From Candidatus Rifleibacteriota bacterium (GTDB taxonomy: Bacteria; Riflebacteria; Ozemobacteria; Ozemobacterales; Ozemobacteraceae), in contig JAKQOH010000082.1 of assembly GCA_029565415.1 (NCBI GenBank), positions 1 through 44,084 of the forward strand: a DNA stretch of 44,084 bases, read 5' to 3'. The notes below the pieces were generated by a model. That model did not search any database, was not told the origin of the DNA, and was given only the letters and a program-made list of their open reading frames with translations. Below, in pieces: positions 15,366-24,258 of the stretch. Position 1 is the first letter of the stretch, and every line of letters starts with the position of its first letter. The position numbers and the translations under genes are program-made.

Positions 15366-17480
15366 CTATTTCTGATCCTGGGCCATGATGCCGTCCCATT
15401 CGGGCGGGGGAGGCGTGACGGTGTACTGCTGGCACCGCTCGAGCAGCAGCCGGGCGGGCCGGTCCTCGATATCCGAGGACAGATACTGGGTCAGCGCGGT
15501 GACGGCTGAGGCGAAGTTGCGGTCGAGAGCCGCCTGCAGAGCCTCTTCGTAGACCTTCTTGCGGTGGCGCTGGATTTCGAGGTGATCGCCGTCCCCGTCG
15601 TCGAGCCGCGCGAGCACTTCGTAGACGGGCACCGCCTGCTGTCTGCCGATGACGCGCACCATGCCGAGGAACCGGCAGAGAATCGCGTTCTGAACCAGGT
15701 CGGCCGTGTTCCCGCTGATCAGGATGCCCGTTCCGAACATCTTGTTGGCTGTTTCGAGGCGGGCGGCGAGATTCACGTTGTCGCCGATGCAGGTGTAGTC
15801 GAAGCGCATCCGCGAGCCCATGTTTCCGACGACGACGACCCCGGTGTTGATGCCGATACGCACGAACAGCTCGGGTTTGCCCTCGCTCCGCCAGTGCTTG
15901 CGCATCTTCTCGAGCGCCTTCTGGCTGTCGAGGGCGCAGCGACAGGCGCGGATCGCATGGTCGGCCTGGTCGACCGGGGCGCCGAACACGGCCATGATTG
16001 CGTCCCCTTCGTATTTGTCGAGCAGCCCGTCGTATTTGAAGATGATGTCGGTCATCTCGGTCAGATACTCGTTGAGCAGGTTGACGACCACGAGCGGGGA
16101 AAGGCCTTCCGAGAGGGTCGTGAAGCCTTCGATGTCGGAGAAGAAGAGCGAGAGGCATCGTTCCTCGCCGTGGAGATTGAGTTTTGCCGGATCTTTGAGG
16201 ATCTCGTTCACGACCGAGGCCGTCACGTAGTGCTGGAAGGCATTCTTGATGCGGAGTTTGTCCGATTGTTCGATGTAGTAGCGCATGCCGACCGCGAAGA
16301 CGAAGGTCAGATCGATGGCCGCGATGGCCGCCGTCACGTCGATGACCCGCCCGGATTTCGTCAGCGAGAGGGCGGAAAGGGCCAGCAGACCGAAGGTGCC
16401 CAGCAGGCTGAACAGGCCGAACGCCATCGGCTGCAGGTGCGGGGCAAGCATGAACGCGGCGATGGCCAGCAGGATCGCAGCCAGAAGCGGGCCCTGCCAG
16501 GGGGTGTTGGGAATCAGCGGCGTGCCGCCGAGATAGTTCGAGACCACGACGGCGTGGATGAAGGGGGGGAATTCGGGGCGGCCGAGCGGCGTGAACAGGC
16601 GTTCTTCACTCATCGAGTGGGCAGCGCCGATGATCACGATGCGGTTCTTGAACACGGCCGGAGCGACGGCGCCCTGGAGCACGTCGAACATCGAGACGCG
16701 CGTGATGGCCTGGGGATCGAAATCGTAGTTGATCAGGACATCCTCGCCGGCGTCGAGCGGGATCGTCCGGGTGCCGGAGGCGCCCCGGAAGACGAGCCGG
16801 CCCGGCTCGAAGGCCAGATCCTCGCGCTTCAGGCCCAGCCAGAGGCGGACGATATCGGCGTGAAATCCGGGAGTCGCTTCTCCACGCAGGGGACGGAAGA
16901 CGGCCGAGGAGCGGCGGATCGACTCGTCGACCAGCGGACGGAAGTAGGAGGGGGCGACGGAACCTGCCATGGCCAGCGCGGGGTAAGGCGGGGTCATCAT
17001 CTCGTCGCCCCGGCGGAAGGCTTTCAACACGACATTGCCGGCACGCTTCACCGCCGCGACGAGCTGTTCGTCCTCATCTCCGTTGCCGTTCCCGGTAGGG
17101 GTGCCGAAGAACGTGTCGAGGGCGATCACCCTCGCGCCGGCGCTCGCGATCAGGGTGATCGCATCGGCATAGGCCGCGCGGTTCCCCTGATACAGATTGG
17201 GAATGCCGAGAATCGCCCGATCGTCGGCCAGCACCAGGACGATGGGACCGGGCGTTGCGGGCGGGGAGAGCCAGCCGCCGAGGCGTGCCGCCCACGGATG
17301 CGCGGCAGGGTCGGCGGCCGCGAGCCGCCACCGGCTCCAGGCATCCCGGAGGCGGGTGTCGAGCGAGGTGAACAGCGGCCCGCACAGCAGGAGCACCGCG
17401 AGCGTGGCGACGAAAAAGCCTCCGGTGGGGAGGCTCTTCCAGGAACGGCTGTGTTGTTTCTTCTCAGAGGCGGGTGTCAA
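15366..17480 (-). CDS. CHASE2-domain transmembrane adenylate/guanylate cyclase
   Basis: 704 residues. An N-terminal membrane helix (20-40) is followed by an extracytoplasmic CHASE2 sensor (about 45-325), three membrane helices (330-400) and a class III cyclase domain (about 437-620). Metal-binding Asp449 (FFSDIEGF) and Asp493 (YEGDAIMAVFG), substrate Lys489 and the FDYTCIGDNVNLAARLE segment (560-576, catalytic Asn/Arg) are all present, so activity is expected, most likely cAMP synthesis. A helical tail (about 640-690) is TPR-like. The start codon is apparently TTG at 17480 with no ribosome site in the AT-rich upstream DNA. cAMP could control the adjoining pilus genes; that is inference. Confidence 0.9.
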   Translation of the reverse strand: MTPASEKKQHSRSWKSLPTGGFFVATLAVLLLCGPLFTSLDTRLRDAWSRWRLAAADPAAHPWAARLGGWLSPPATPGPIVLVLADDRAILGIPNLYQGNRAAYADAITLIASAGARVIALDTFFGTPTGNGNGDEDEQLVAAVKRAGNVVLKAFRRGDEMMTPPYPALAMAGSVAPSYFRPLVDESIRRSSAVFRPLRGEATPGFHADIVRLWLGLKREDLAFEPGRLVFRGASGTRTIPLDAGEDVLINYDFDPQAITRVSMFDVLQGAVAPAVFKNRIVIIGAAHSMSEERLFTPLGRPEFPPFIHAVVVSNYLGGTPLIPNTPWQGPLLAAILLAIAAFMLAPHLQPMAFGLFSLLGTFGLLALSALSLTKSGRVIDVTAAIAAIDLTFVFAVGMRYYIEQSDKLRIKNAFQHYVTASVVNEILKDPAKLNLHGEERCLSLFFSDIEGFTTLSEGLSPLVVVNLLNEYLTEMTDIIFKYDGLLDKYEGDAIMAVFGAPVDQADHAIRACRCALDSQKALEKMRKHWRSEGKPELFVRIGINTGVVVVGNMGSRMRFDYTCIGDNVNLAARLETANKMFGTGILISGNTADLVQNAILCRFLGMVRVIGRQQAVPVYEVLARLDDGDGDHLEIQRHRKKVYEEALQAALDRNFASAVTALTQYLSSDIEDRPARLLLERCQQYTVTPPPPEWDGIMAQDQK

Positions 17481-17520
17481 TGTTGTCTGCTATATAAATA
17501 AAGATATAAACAACTGGGGA

Positions 17521-18258
17521 TCAGTGGTGGCCATCATGGCCACCGTGGCCATCATGGCCACCCGAGGGGGGATGGCCGGGCTGGGGGATGGGTTTGGGAC
17601 CTGTGCGGTCATCGTCATCATCGCCGTCGTCACTTCCGTCGCCGGATCCTCCACCCCCTCCCGGCACCGGCGTCGGAACGGGGGCCGGGCGGCTGAGGTT
17701 GGCGACGCGATTCCGGATCATGACCAGGATCTCGTCGGTGCTCTTGCCGTCCTTGATGGCCTTCTTGATGGCCTTGCGCAGCTCTTTGTAATCCCGCTTG
17801 TCAAGAGGGGGATACGCGCCGTGCTTGGCTTTGTACTGTTCCTTGTAAACCTTGAGCGGGTTCTGGGGGATCATCGGGTGGATGAGCTTGTCGTCTCGCA
17901 TCATCTTGATGGCTTTGGCGTAGGCTTCCCGGTAAGCTTTCAGAAGTTTGGGCAGCTTGGCCCGGGCCTCGGGATCCGTCGACTGGCGCGCTTCCCGGTA
18001 CGCATCGAAGGTCATCAGATACTCCTGGATGGCCATTTCCAGTTCGAGCGAGGAGCGAACCTTCACCCCTGCCGGGACGGCATCCTTGTTGTTGATGTCG
18101 AATCCCTCGGCGGCGACGCTGGTGAGGGTGTTTGCACTGACTTCTTTCGGCCGGAAATCGGATGCCGTGTCGGACACTTCGGCCAGAACGGCCGGCAGCG
18201 ACCAGTTGAGGAGGCAGATCACCGCCAGAATGAACGCTTTCGATACGGATCGAATCAT
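17521..18258 (-). CDS. secreted helical protein with Asp-rich and His-rich tail, unknown function
   Basis: 245 residues starting at the ATG at 18258 (GGAGG eight bases upstream), giving a signal peptide MIRSVSKAFILAVICLLNW...AVLA. The middle is Lys/Tyr-rich and helical (EYLMTFDAYREA ... LLKAYREAYAKA). A Pro/Gly linker and an acidic run (DGSDDGDDDDD) lead to a C-terminus ending GGHDGHGGHDGHH. The His-Asp tail suggests binding of divalent metal such as Zn, Ni or Cu in the periplasm. I do not recognise the family. The tail is encoded by two identical 18-bp units. It shares a Tyr-rich helical segment with two other secreted proteins here (see findings). Confidence 0.78.
   Translation of the reverse strand: MIRSVSKAFILAVICLLNWSLPAVLAEVSDTASDFRPKEVSANTLTSVAAEGFDINNKDAVPAGVKVRSSLELEMAIQEYLMTFDAYREARQSTDPEARAKLPKLLKAYREAYAKAIKMMRDDKLIHPMIPQNPLKVYKEQYKAKHGAYPPLDKRDYKELRKAIKKAIKDGKSTDEILVMIRNRVANLSRPAPVPTPVPGGGGGSGDGSDDGDDDDDRTGPKPIPQPGHPPSGGHDGHGGHDGHH
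17527..17562 (-). repeat. two tandem 18-bp units coding GGHDGH
   Basis: Two identical copies of GTGGCCATCATGGCCACC (17527-17544 and 17545-17562) at the end of the His-tailed protein gene. Each unit codes six residues and is itself nearly palindromic (GGCCATNATGGCC), so the tail can lengthen or shorten in frame by slippage. Confidence 0.9.
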
Positions 18259-18322
18259 ATGGTTCCTCCCTTGTCCGTGCTCTTCATATACATTGTACCC
18301 CATTTTCCCGAATCCAGGGGGA

Positions 18323-18961
18323 TCAAAACTGGAGTTTTTCTTCCTTGAGGACTCCTGCGATCGAGCTCCAGTCGGCTTTCAGCTCTTGCGGGAGGCTGCT
18401 CTGTTTGGCCAGGAGGTCGCTTTCATACTGGGCCGGGGTCTTGCCGCGCTCGTAGTTCTTCGTCGCCTCGAATCCCAGGAGGTCCTGGCCGCGCAGGTTC
18501 TCCATCGCGGTGACGTCCGCGGCGAGATTGATGTCGTAGGGTTCGACGGTGTTCCAGGTGTCGTGGGAGATCACCATGACCGGCGGATCCGGGTCGGGCT
18601 GGAGCTGCTCGGCATCACTCATGAGAATATAGGAGTGGCGGCCCAGGGCACAGCGGGAGAACAGGTGGTACAGGTTCTGCAGAACCACGCCCTGGCCGGT
18701 GGGTTTGAGCGTGAGATCATAGCTGGTATCGCCCAGCAGCAGATTCGAGAGCTGCTGGAGGCCGGTCAGATTGCCGCGCAGCCGGCAGAGCCCTGAGTTC
18801 GTCCCGGAAAGGGCGACGGATTCCGACTGCTGCACTTCGTGGAACTTCATCGCCTGGCGGACCTGCGAGCTGCCGGTCTGGGAAAGATACAGCAGCACTG
18901 GAACGAAAACCGCCACCAGGGCGAGAACGAGAAAGAGCGCGATTCCGCGTCTGCGTGTCAT
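18323..18961 (-). CDS. pilin-like minor component (PilX/GspK-like N-terminus)
   Basis: 212 residues. MTRRRGIALFLVLALVAVFVPVLLYLS is a short basic leader with a Gly just before a hydrophobic helix, as in prepilin-peptidase substrates, but it lacks the usual Glu5, a feature of GspK/PilX-type tip pilins. The remainder has no motif I recognise. It is the last of four closely packed genes (4 bp after the preceding pilin gene), so it is probably a minor pseudopilin of the same assembly. Confidence 0.65.
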   Translation of the reverse strand: MTRRRGIALFLVLALVAVFVPVLLYLSQTGSSQVRQAMKFHEVQQSESVALSGTNSGLCRLRGNLTGLQQLSNLLLGDTSYDLTLKPTGQGVVLQNLYHLFSRCALGRHSYILMSDAEQLQPDPDPPVMVISHDTWNTVEPYDINLAADVTAMENLRGQDLLGFEATKNYERGKTPAQYESDLLAKQSSLPQELKADWSSIAGVLKEEKLQF

Positions 18962-18965
18962 GATG

Positions 18966-19475
18966 TCAGTCTCCGTTCAGCAGATACACCGCATCCAGGG
19001 CGTGAACCCCGCCCGAGGAGAGATGGAAGGAAATGAGACGGTTGTCGAAACTCGAAGCGGTGAACGATGCCGAGGCGATTCCCTCGCCGATCGGCCGTGG
19101 ATTGATGACCACGCCGCCCGGGCCGTTGGGGATGACGCAGCGCCGGATCTGCCGGGTGGCCGACTCGTGATAATACGAGATGATCTGGCCGTTGAAATCC
19201 TTGAAAACGAGTTTCGTGTCGGAATGAAGCGACTTGTCGGCATTGATGCGCGGCCAGATGATCACGCGCGCCATCTGGAGCTCCTGGATCATGTTCCAGG
19301 AGGCCCGCCGGAAATCCTCCTGGATCTCGCTGACGCGGCTCAGGCGCTGCTGATACTCGCGCTGCATGAAGAACCAGCGTGAGACGATGCCGAGGATGAC
19401 GGCAAGGATCGCCGTGCCGATCAGCAGCTCGACGAGCGTCACGCCCGCTTTCGGTCGTTCAGATGTCTGGAACAT
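18966..19475 (-). CDS. prepilin-type minor pilin (PilW/GspJ-like)
   Basis: 169 residues. The leader MFQTSERPKAG is followed by VTLVELLIGTAILAVILG: classic cleavage after Gly11 with Glu5 of the mature protein present. The body is beta-rich with one Cys (RRCVIPNGPGG), in the size range of PilW/GspJ minor pilins. It overlaps the upstream pilin gene by 17 bp, indicating coupled translation. It likely primes or caps a type IV pilus or type II secretion pseudopilus. Confidence 0.85.
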   Translation of the reverse strand: MFQTSERPKAGVTLVELLIGTAILAVILGIVSRWFFMQREYQQRLSRVSEIQEDFRRASWNMIQELQMARVIIWPRINADKSLHSDTKLVFKDFNGQIISYYHESATRQIRRCVIPNGPGGVVINPRPIGEGIASASFTASSFDNRLISFHLSSGGVHALDAVYLLNGD

Positions 19476-19941
19476 AGGTGTAAAGCTTGTACAGCAGGTC
19501 TTTCCCGCCTTCCTTCCAGGTGATGATGATGCCGACGCATTTCATCCGATCGCCGGCGGCGAAGTTCACATTGTTCACGATCAGGGCATACCGGAACTCG
19601 TATTTTCGCAGGAAGGCCCAGAGATCCGGGGTTTGAGCCTTCGTGATGCGCAGGGCGTTCGCTCCGGTGGTGCCGAAATTCGAGACGGGATTGAAGAACT
19701 CGTCGTCCGGCCCGTCCGCGACGGGCTGGCCCGGCAGGGGGACCTCGGTGACCGATTCGAACGGCATCGCGAGCAGATGCTGGGAAATGCGGTGCGCGAA
19801 GCCGATCGCGAAGCCGAGATTCTGGCTCTTCAATACGGCCCGGCCTGCGGAGCCGAACATCGTCAGGACGGGCACCATGCAGACGATGAGAATCCCGAGG
19901 GCAATGACGATCTCAACGAAGGAAACGGCGCGCCGGTTCAT
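19459..19941 (-). CDS. prepilin-type minor pilin (PilV/GspI-like)
   Basis: 160 residues from the ATG at 19941, which overlaps the stop of the TPR gene (ATGA). The leader is only five residues, MNRRA, followed by VSFVEIVIALGILIVCMVPVL. Glu5 is present, but the residue before the cleavage point is Ala instead of the normal Gly, which prepilin peptidases tolerate less well. The same frame is open for about 330 bases upstream inside the TPR gene but has no family sequence there. Member of the four-gene pilin cluster. Confidence 0.82.
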   Translation of the reverse strand: MNRRAVSFVEIVIALGILIVCMVPVLTMFGSAGRAVLKSQNLGFAIGFAHRISQHLLAMPFESVTEVPLPGQPVADGPDDEFFNPVSNFGTTGANALRITKAQTPDLWAFLRKYEFRYALIVNNVNFAAGDRMKCVGIIITWKEGGKDLLYKLYTYVPDI

Positions 19942-21437
19942 GGGCTCTGCTCCTTCGCATCGTCTCTGAGCTGCGCGAGCAGGTTCACGACCTCGAGATG
20001 GCCTGCAAACCGCGGCGGAAGGCCGCTCAGCAGCGCGATGGCCTCGGGGAATCGGCCGAGCTTCCGGAGAACCCCGGCATACTCCAGGGCGACCAGGATC
20101 TCGCCCGTCAGCTCGAACTCTTTCTGGTAATGCGCCAGGCATGGTTCCCACTCGTCGTTCGCGGCGGCGATACGTGCCAGATACAGGTGGGCTTCGGGCA
20201 GATCCTGTTGCATCTCGAGGGCCGTGGTCATCGCCTTGGCGGCTCCCTGGCGGTCGCCGGAGAGAAACAGGCAGCATCCGATACGGAACTGCGCGCCGAC
20301 ATGCTCCGGATCCCGGCTCAGCGCATCGCGAAACAGGGACAGGGCTTCTCCGTATTCCTGGCGGACGAGAAACATCTCGCCCATCTGGAAGTCGTTGTCT
20401 GCGGCCAGAAACTCGTGGGTGATGCGGCGCTTCGAAACGGCATCCGTCCAGTATTTCGGGGCTTTATCGACCTTCCTGGGCATCGGCGTCGCAACGGGGG
20501 CATCCGGGGAAACGCCGGTGGTGGAGAGCAGGACGAGCGGTATGCTGATCACGATGGCCCCGATGCCGATCAGGACATGACGGTCGATTCCCGAGGCGAG
20601 GTCGAGCAGGCCCTGGGGGAGGATGCCCGATACCTTCGTTGCTGCCGGAGCCGGAGTTTCGACGGCCATGCCGGACAGTCGGGCCTGTGCCTGGGCCAGC
20701 GGCGATCCAGGTCTGGGGGTTGGCGGTGCTCCACTGGCGGGAGGGCGGGCCTGCGGCTGTTCCTGGTCCGGGGCCGGGCGGGCCCACGCCGGTTCCGCGA
20801 GCTCGCTGCGTCGCTCGCTTCTAAGAATGTTCAGGAACATCTCGAGAGCCGGCCGTGACGCGCCGGACGCGGAGGCGAGGCTCGCGGTGAGATCCTCGAT
20901 CACCGCGGCGAGTTGGTCGGGGGGGACGAGCCGGGCGAGATTTTCCAGAGGGGCCGAAGCGGGTGGGGTGGCGGTCAGAACAGCCGGGAGATCACCGGGA
21001 GAGATCGTTATTCCGAGCCGCGCGAGCAGGTAGGCGGCCAGGGGGCCGAGAGGCGGCGGCGCAAGCAGGGCCGGTCCGAAGCCGGCGAGAACGAGATCAT
21101 GGGGAAACAGCTTCAGGAGCACGGCAGCCTGGCTCGGCGGCATGAGCGGCGCAACACTGCACGCACGTTTCAGAAACGCGGCACGCACCGTTGCATCGAA
21201 CCGGGCGAGCGTCATCGTTGCAAGCAGCGCCTGCGATGGGGGGAGCGAGGGGAGGAGTGTGTCCCAGAAGGCGGAGGGGGCGCCCTTGAGCGGCAGAAGA
21301 AGCAGTTGCAGATCCGCCCAGGTCGGCCGCTGCAGCGGATCGCCCGCTTCATCGGCCCAGGCGGCGAGAAGCTTGCGCAGATCCTGGGTGGGCGAGGATC
21401 CGGCCGTTCCCGGGGACCGCGTGCTGCCGGTGCTCAT
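19938..21437 (-). CDS. membrane protein with C-terminal TPR domain, in pilin operon
   Basis: 499 residues. Residues about 1-200 form a helical, Leu/Ala-rich region, followed by a Pro-rich linker (QARPPASGAPPTPRPGSP), one membrane helix (HVLIGIGAIVISIPLVLL) and three or four tetratricopeptide-like repeats at the C-terminus (FQMGEMFLVRQEYGEALSLF, ... ALSRDPEHVGAQFRIGCCLF). It starts the pilin cluster and is translationally coupled to the next gene (ATGA). TPR membrane proteins in such clusters (for example PilF- or PilN-like) usually scaffold pilus assembly; the exact role here is unknown. A weak ribosome site precedes the ATG. Confidence 0.72.
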   Translation of the reverse strand: MSTGSTRSPGTAGSSPTQDLRKLLAAWADEAGDPLQRPTWADLQLLLLPLKGAPSAFWDTLLPSLPPSQALLATMTLARFDATVRAAFLKRACSVAPLMPPSQAAVLLKLFPHDLVLAGFGPALLAPPPLGPLAAYLLARLGITISPGDLPAVLTATPPASAPLENLARLVPPDQLAAVIEDLTASLASASGASRPALEMFLNILRSERRSELAEPAWARPAPDQEQPQARPPASGAPPTPRPGSPLAQAQARLSGMAVETPAPAATKVSGILPQGLLDLASGIDRHVLIGIGAIVISIPLVLLSTTGVSPDAPVATPMPRKVDKAPKYWTDAVSKRRITHEFLAADNDFQMGEMFLVRQEYGEALSLFRDALSRDPEHVGAQFRIGCCLFLSGDRQGAAKAMTTALEMQQDLPEAHLYLARIAAANDEWEPCLAHYQKEFELTGEILVALEYAGVLRKLGRFPEAIALLSGLPPRFAGHLEVVNLLAQLRDDAKEQSP

Positions 21438-21575
21438 ACCAGTGTCTCGAACTGCATATCTGTTCTTTCATTATGCCACCTCCGGGGATCTGACGCAAAC
21501 CCATCCCGGCTGTCGCGCAACAACGCCGCGCAGGATCTCGCGCCCGGGCACGGAGTGCGGTATCCTGTCGGCATC

Positions 21576-22496
21576 ATGAAACGCTTCGATGTCGCCGGAC
21601 TGGGCCAGTGTTCCATCGATCTGCTGGCCACGGTGTCGGCCTATCCGCCTGTCGACGTGAAGGCCGAAACGTCCGCGTTCGAGATCCAGGGCGGCGGCCC
21701 CGTTGCGACGGCTCTCGTCGCGGCTTCCCGGCTCGGCCTCTCGACCGCCTTTCTCGGAAAGATCGGGGGAGACGAGTATGGCGAGCTGATCCGCAAAGGT
21801 TTGGAAGACGAGCGGGTGAACCTCGAAGGCCTGGTGACGGCTCCGGACAAGACCTCCCAGACCGCATTCATCGCCGTCGAACAGGGAAGCGGCCGGCGGA
21901 CGATCTTCTGGCATCGCGGCTCGGCGTTCCCCCTCGAGGTGGACGAACTGCAGAAGGACGTCATCCGGCAGAGTCGGTTCCTGCACCTCGACGGGCTTCA
22001 CATCCAGGCCTCGTTCGAGGCTGCCAAACTCGCGCGGCGCATGAAGATCCCCGTCATGCTTGATTCAGGCACGTATCGGCCCGAGATCGAGCCGCTGCTG
22101 CCCCTGATCGACTACCTCGTCGTCGGAAAAGGCTTCGCGTTCAGCTTTCTCAATACGAAAGACCCGGTCGAGGCGCTCCAGGAGCTGACCACCTACGGAT
22201 GCCGCATGGTCTGCATCACGCTGGGCGACGAGGGCTGCGTGGCGGCCGCAAACGGCGTTCTCTTCCGGCAGCGCGCCTGGAAGGTCAGCCCGCTCATCGA
22301 CACGACCGGCTGCGGCGACGCCTTTCACGGCGGATTGATCTACGCCTTGCTGAAGCAGTGGCCCACGCCGACCTGTCTCGGCTTCGCCGCGGCCGTCGCG
22401 GCTCTCAAGTGCCGTGCCCTCGGCGGCCGCGCCGCCCTTCCGACCCTTGAACAGGCTCTGAACCTGCTTCCGAAACGCCTGCATCCCGTTTCCTGA
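21576..22496 (+). CDS. PfkB-family carbohydrate (ribokinase-like) kinase
   Basis: 306 residues from the ATG at 21576. The N-terminal signature region FEIQGGGPVATALVAASRLG and LGKIGGDEYG match PfkB signature 1. The C-terminal DTTGCGDAFHGGLIYAL holds the catalytic Asp248 and anion-hole glycines, with GCGD in place of the commoner GAGD, as seen in several subfamilies. It phosphorylates a sugar or nucleoside with ATP; the substrate cannot be read from the sequence. It is divergent from the pilin operon across a 138-bp gap in which I see no clear promoter, and stands alone on this strand. Confidence 0.88.
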   Translation: MKRFDVAGLGQCSIDLLATVSAYPPVDVKAETSAFEIQGGGPVATALVAASRLGLSTAFLGKIGGDEYGELIRKGLEDERVNLEGLVTAPDKTSQTAFIAVEQGSGRRTIFWHRGSAFPLEVDELQKDVIRQSRFLHLDGLHIQASFEAAKLARRMKIPVMLDSGTYRPEIEPLLPLIDYLVVGKGFAFSFLNTKDPVEALQELTTYGCRMVCITLGDEGCVAAANGVLFRQRAWKVSPLIDTTGCGDAFHGGLIYALLKQWPTPTCLGFAAAVAALKCRALGGRAALPTLEQALNLLPKRLHPVS

Positions 22497-22589
22497 CGGC
22501 TTTCGGGGCAGGTGTGGGGCGGGATGCCCGTCATCCGCGGCATCCGGTCCTTTCTCGCACGAAGACACGCGACGTGACCGGCCCGGGCA

Positions 22590-22618
22590 TTGACGGGTTC
22601 CGGTTTCATTCCTATAAT
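22590..22618 (+). promoter_or_regulatory. sigma70-type promoter for the glycine-zipper protein gene
   Basis: TTGACG at 22590-22595 and a perfect TATAAT at 22613-22618 with a 17-bp spacer, followed about 8 bases on by TTGATACAACGTTGTA, which contains the short inverted repeat TACAACGTTGTA (22622-22633). The gene starts at 22680, so the leader would be about 55 bases and carries GGAGG at 22669-22673. The rest of the 22497-22679 gap holds nothing I recognise. Confidence 0.85.
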
Positions 22619-22679
22619 TGATACAACGTTGTACCGCCCGACCCGGAAAAATCCGCTCCAGAAGGGATGGAGGTTGCAT

Positions 22680-24236
22680 ATGATGTTTCGCACAAAAGCC
22701 AGGATCCGTATCGTCTCGCTCTTCACCGTCCTGATGTTCGTGGCTTCGACGTTCGGAGCCTACGCGCAGCAGGGAACGATGGTCCAGCAGATCCCTGCCG
22801 GGACCAAGGTAGACCTCTCTTCCCTCGCGAACAATGTGCCCGAGATCGGCATGCTCAAGACCAACCTGGGCACGATCGAGGCGGCGCTCAAGCAGATCGA
22901 AACCACGGCGACACCGCTCTACAACAAGGTCGCCCCGTCCAACATGGAAGCCATGAGCATCGGCGAGCGGATCAAGGCGATCCTCGGCAACACCAAGTCG
23001 ATGGTCAACGACGGCATGAGCACCTACAAGGGCCAGGTCAACGACTGGTATGCCCAGCGTGGTCTTCCCGCCGACCCGTCGTTCGAGCAGCAGCTCGGCG
23101 TGGGCCTCAACGAGCTCGGCGTCCAGGCCGGCCAGATGCCCATGAACGGCAAGGGTGACGCGATCGTCGCCAAGCTGAAGACGATCGTCGATGCGATCAA
23201 GACCAAGATGCAGACGATCATCAACGCCATCCGCGCCCGCATCGTGGCCCTGGCCCAGAAGGTCGGCCTCATGAAGAAGGACGAGAAGGGCCCGGCCAAG
23301 GAAAAAACGGGTTCGATCGAGCCTCAGGCCGACGTGCAGTATGCCGACACCTTCTCCGGCAAGCTCCAGAAGGGCGTCGCCGAAGGCAAACAGAATGCCA
23401 AGCAGTCGCTCAAGAGCAGCTTCTCGTTCACCAACCTGGCCGTGACCACGACCGTTGCGGTGGGCACCAACCTGGCCCTGCAGATGATCAAGGGTGAGAA
23501 GCCCTCGTTCGGAAAGGCCGCCAAGGCCGTCGCATCGCTCGAGTTTGCCGGCAGCGTCGTGGGTTCCGCGATCGGCGCCGCGGGCGGCCAGTTCACCGCC
23601 TCGATCGTCCGCTCCTTCCTGCCCGGCCCCGTCGGCTGCCTCGTGGGCGCCGTCATCCCGGTCATGATGGGTTCGGCCGCCGGCCAGATCGGTTCCTCGC
23701 TCGCCGGTGACATCAAGAATCGCCAGTTCGACCTGGGCAAGGCGATCAAATCGATCGACCCCGTCGATCTGATCGGCTCCTCGATCGGCTCGACCATCGG
23801 CATGGCGCTTCTCGCGCCGATCCCGATCGTTGGCCCGATCATCGGCGGCATCGTCGGCGGCGTCGTGGGCAGCAAGGTCGCCAAGTGGGTCCAGGGCATC
23901 TTCAAGGGCAACAAGATCAGTATCTTCAACCGCGGCCGGAACTTCACCCCCTCCTCGAATTCGAACTCCGGTTCCGGCTCGGGCATCACCTTCGGCAGCG
24001 GCCAGAGCCTGGGGATCTTCACCGGCGGCCAGGCCGGCAACGGCATGATCCCGACCGGCAACGCCGAAACCCCCGTCAGCGGCAACCTCCAGACCGTCGA
24101 GAAGAAGTATTACGAGACCTATCTCAACTACAACCGCCTGGTCGAAGCCGGCAAATACGACGAAGCCAAGAAGGTCTACGAAGACCTCAAAGTGTATTCC
24201 GACCAGTATAATACCCTGAAGAACCAGGCCAAGTAA
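22680..24236 (+). CDS. abundant secreted protein with two glycine-zipper segments, unknown function
   Basis: 518 residues from the ATG at 22680 (GGAGG six bases upstream; an ATG three bases later is equally possible). A signal peptide ends AYA before QQGTM. The middle is helical. Two glycine-zipper, membrane-prone regions follow: GSVVGSAIGAAGGQ (about 292-305) and GPIIGGIVGGVVGSKV (about 385-400). A Ser/Asn/Gly-rich linker leads to a Tyr-rich C-terminal segment (YYETYLNYNRLVEAGKYDEA). A consensus promoter, strong ribosome site and strong terminator suggest high, single-gene expression. Glycine zippers suggest insertion into or oligomerisation in a membrane. Family not recognised. Confidence 0.82.
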   Translation: MMFRTKARIRIVSLFTVLMFVASTFGAYAQQGTMVQQIPAGTKVDLSSLANNVPEIGMLKTNLGTIEAALKQIETTATPLYNKVAPSNMEAMSIGERIKAILGNTKSMVNDGMSTYKGQVNDWYAQRGLPADPSFEQQLGVGLNELGVQAGQMPMNGKGDAIVAKLKTIVDAIKTKMQTIINAIRARIVALAQKVGLMKKDEKGPAKEKTGSIEPQADVQYADTFSGKLQKGVAEGKQNAKQSLKSSFSFTNLAVTTTVAVGTNLALQMIKGEKPSFGKAAKAVASLEFAGSVVGSAIGAAGGQFTASIVRSFLPGPVGCLVGAVIPVMMGSAAGQIGSSLAGDIKNRQFDLGKAIKSIDPVDLIGSSIGSTIGMALLAPIPIVGPIIGGIVGGVVGSKVAKWVQGIFKGNKISIFNRGRNFTPSSNSNSGSGSGITFGSGQSLGIFTGGQAGNGMIPTGNAETPVSGNLQTVEKKYYETYLNYNRLVEAGKYDEAKKVYEDLKVYSDQYNTLKNQAK

Positions 24237-24258
24237 GCGTTCGCCAGATCCGAGCTCC

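Noticed and set aside
19942..20277. Upstream extension of the PilV-like frame
   Set aside because: The extension is Arg/Pro/Gly-rich noise overlapping the TPR gene; the prepilin leader fixes the start at 19941.
20913..21575. Upstream extension of the PfkB-kinase frame into the TPR gene
   Set aside because: It is antisense to the TPR gene and has no kinase sequence; the family N-terminus begins at the ATG at 21576.
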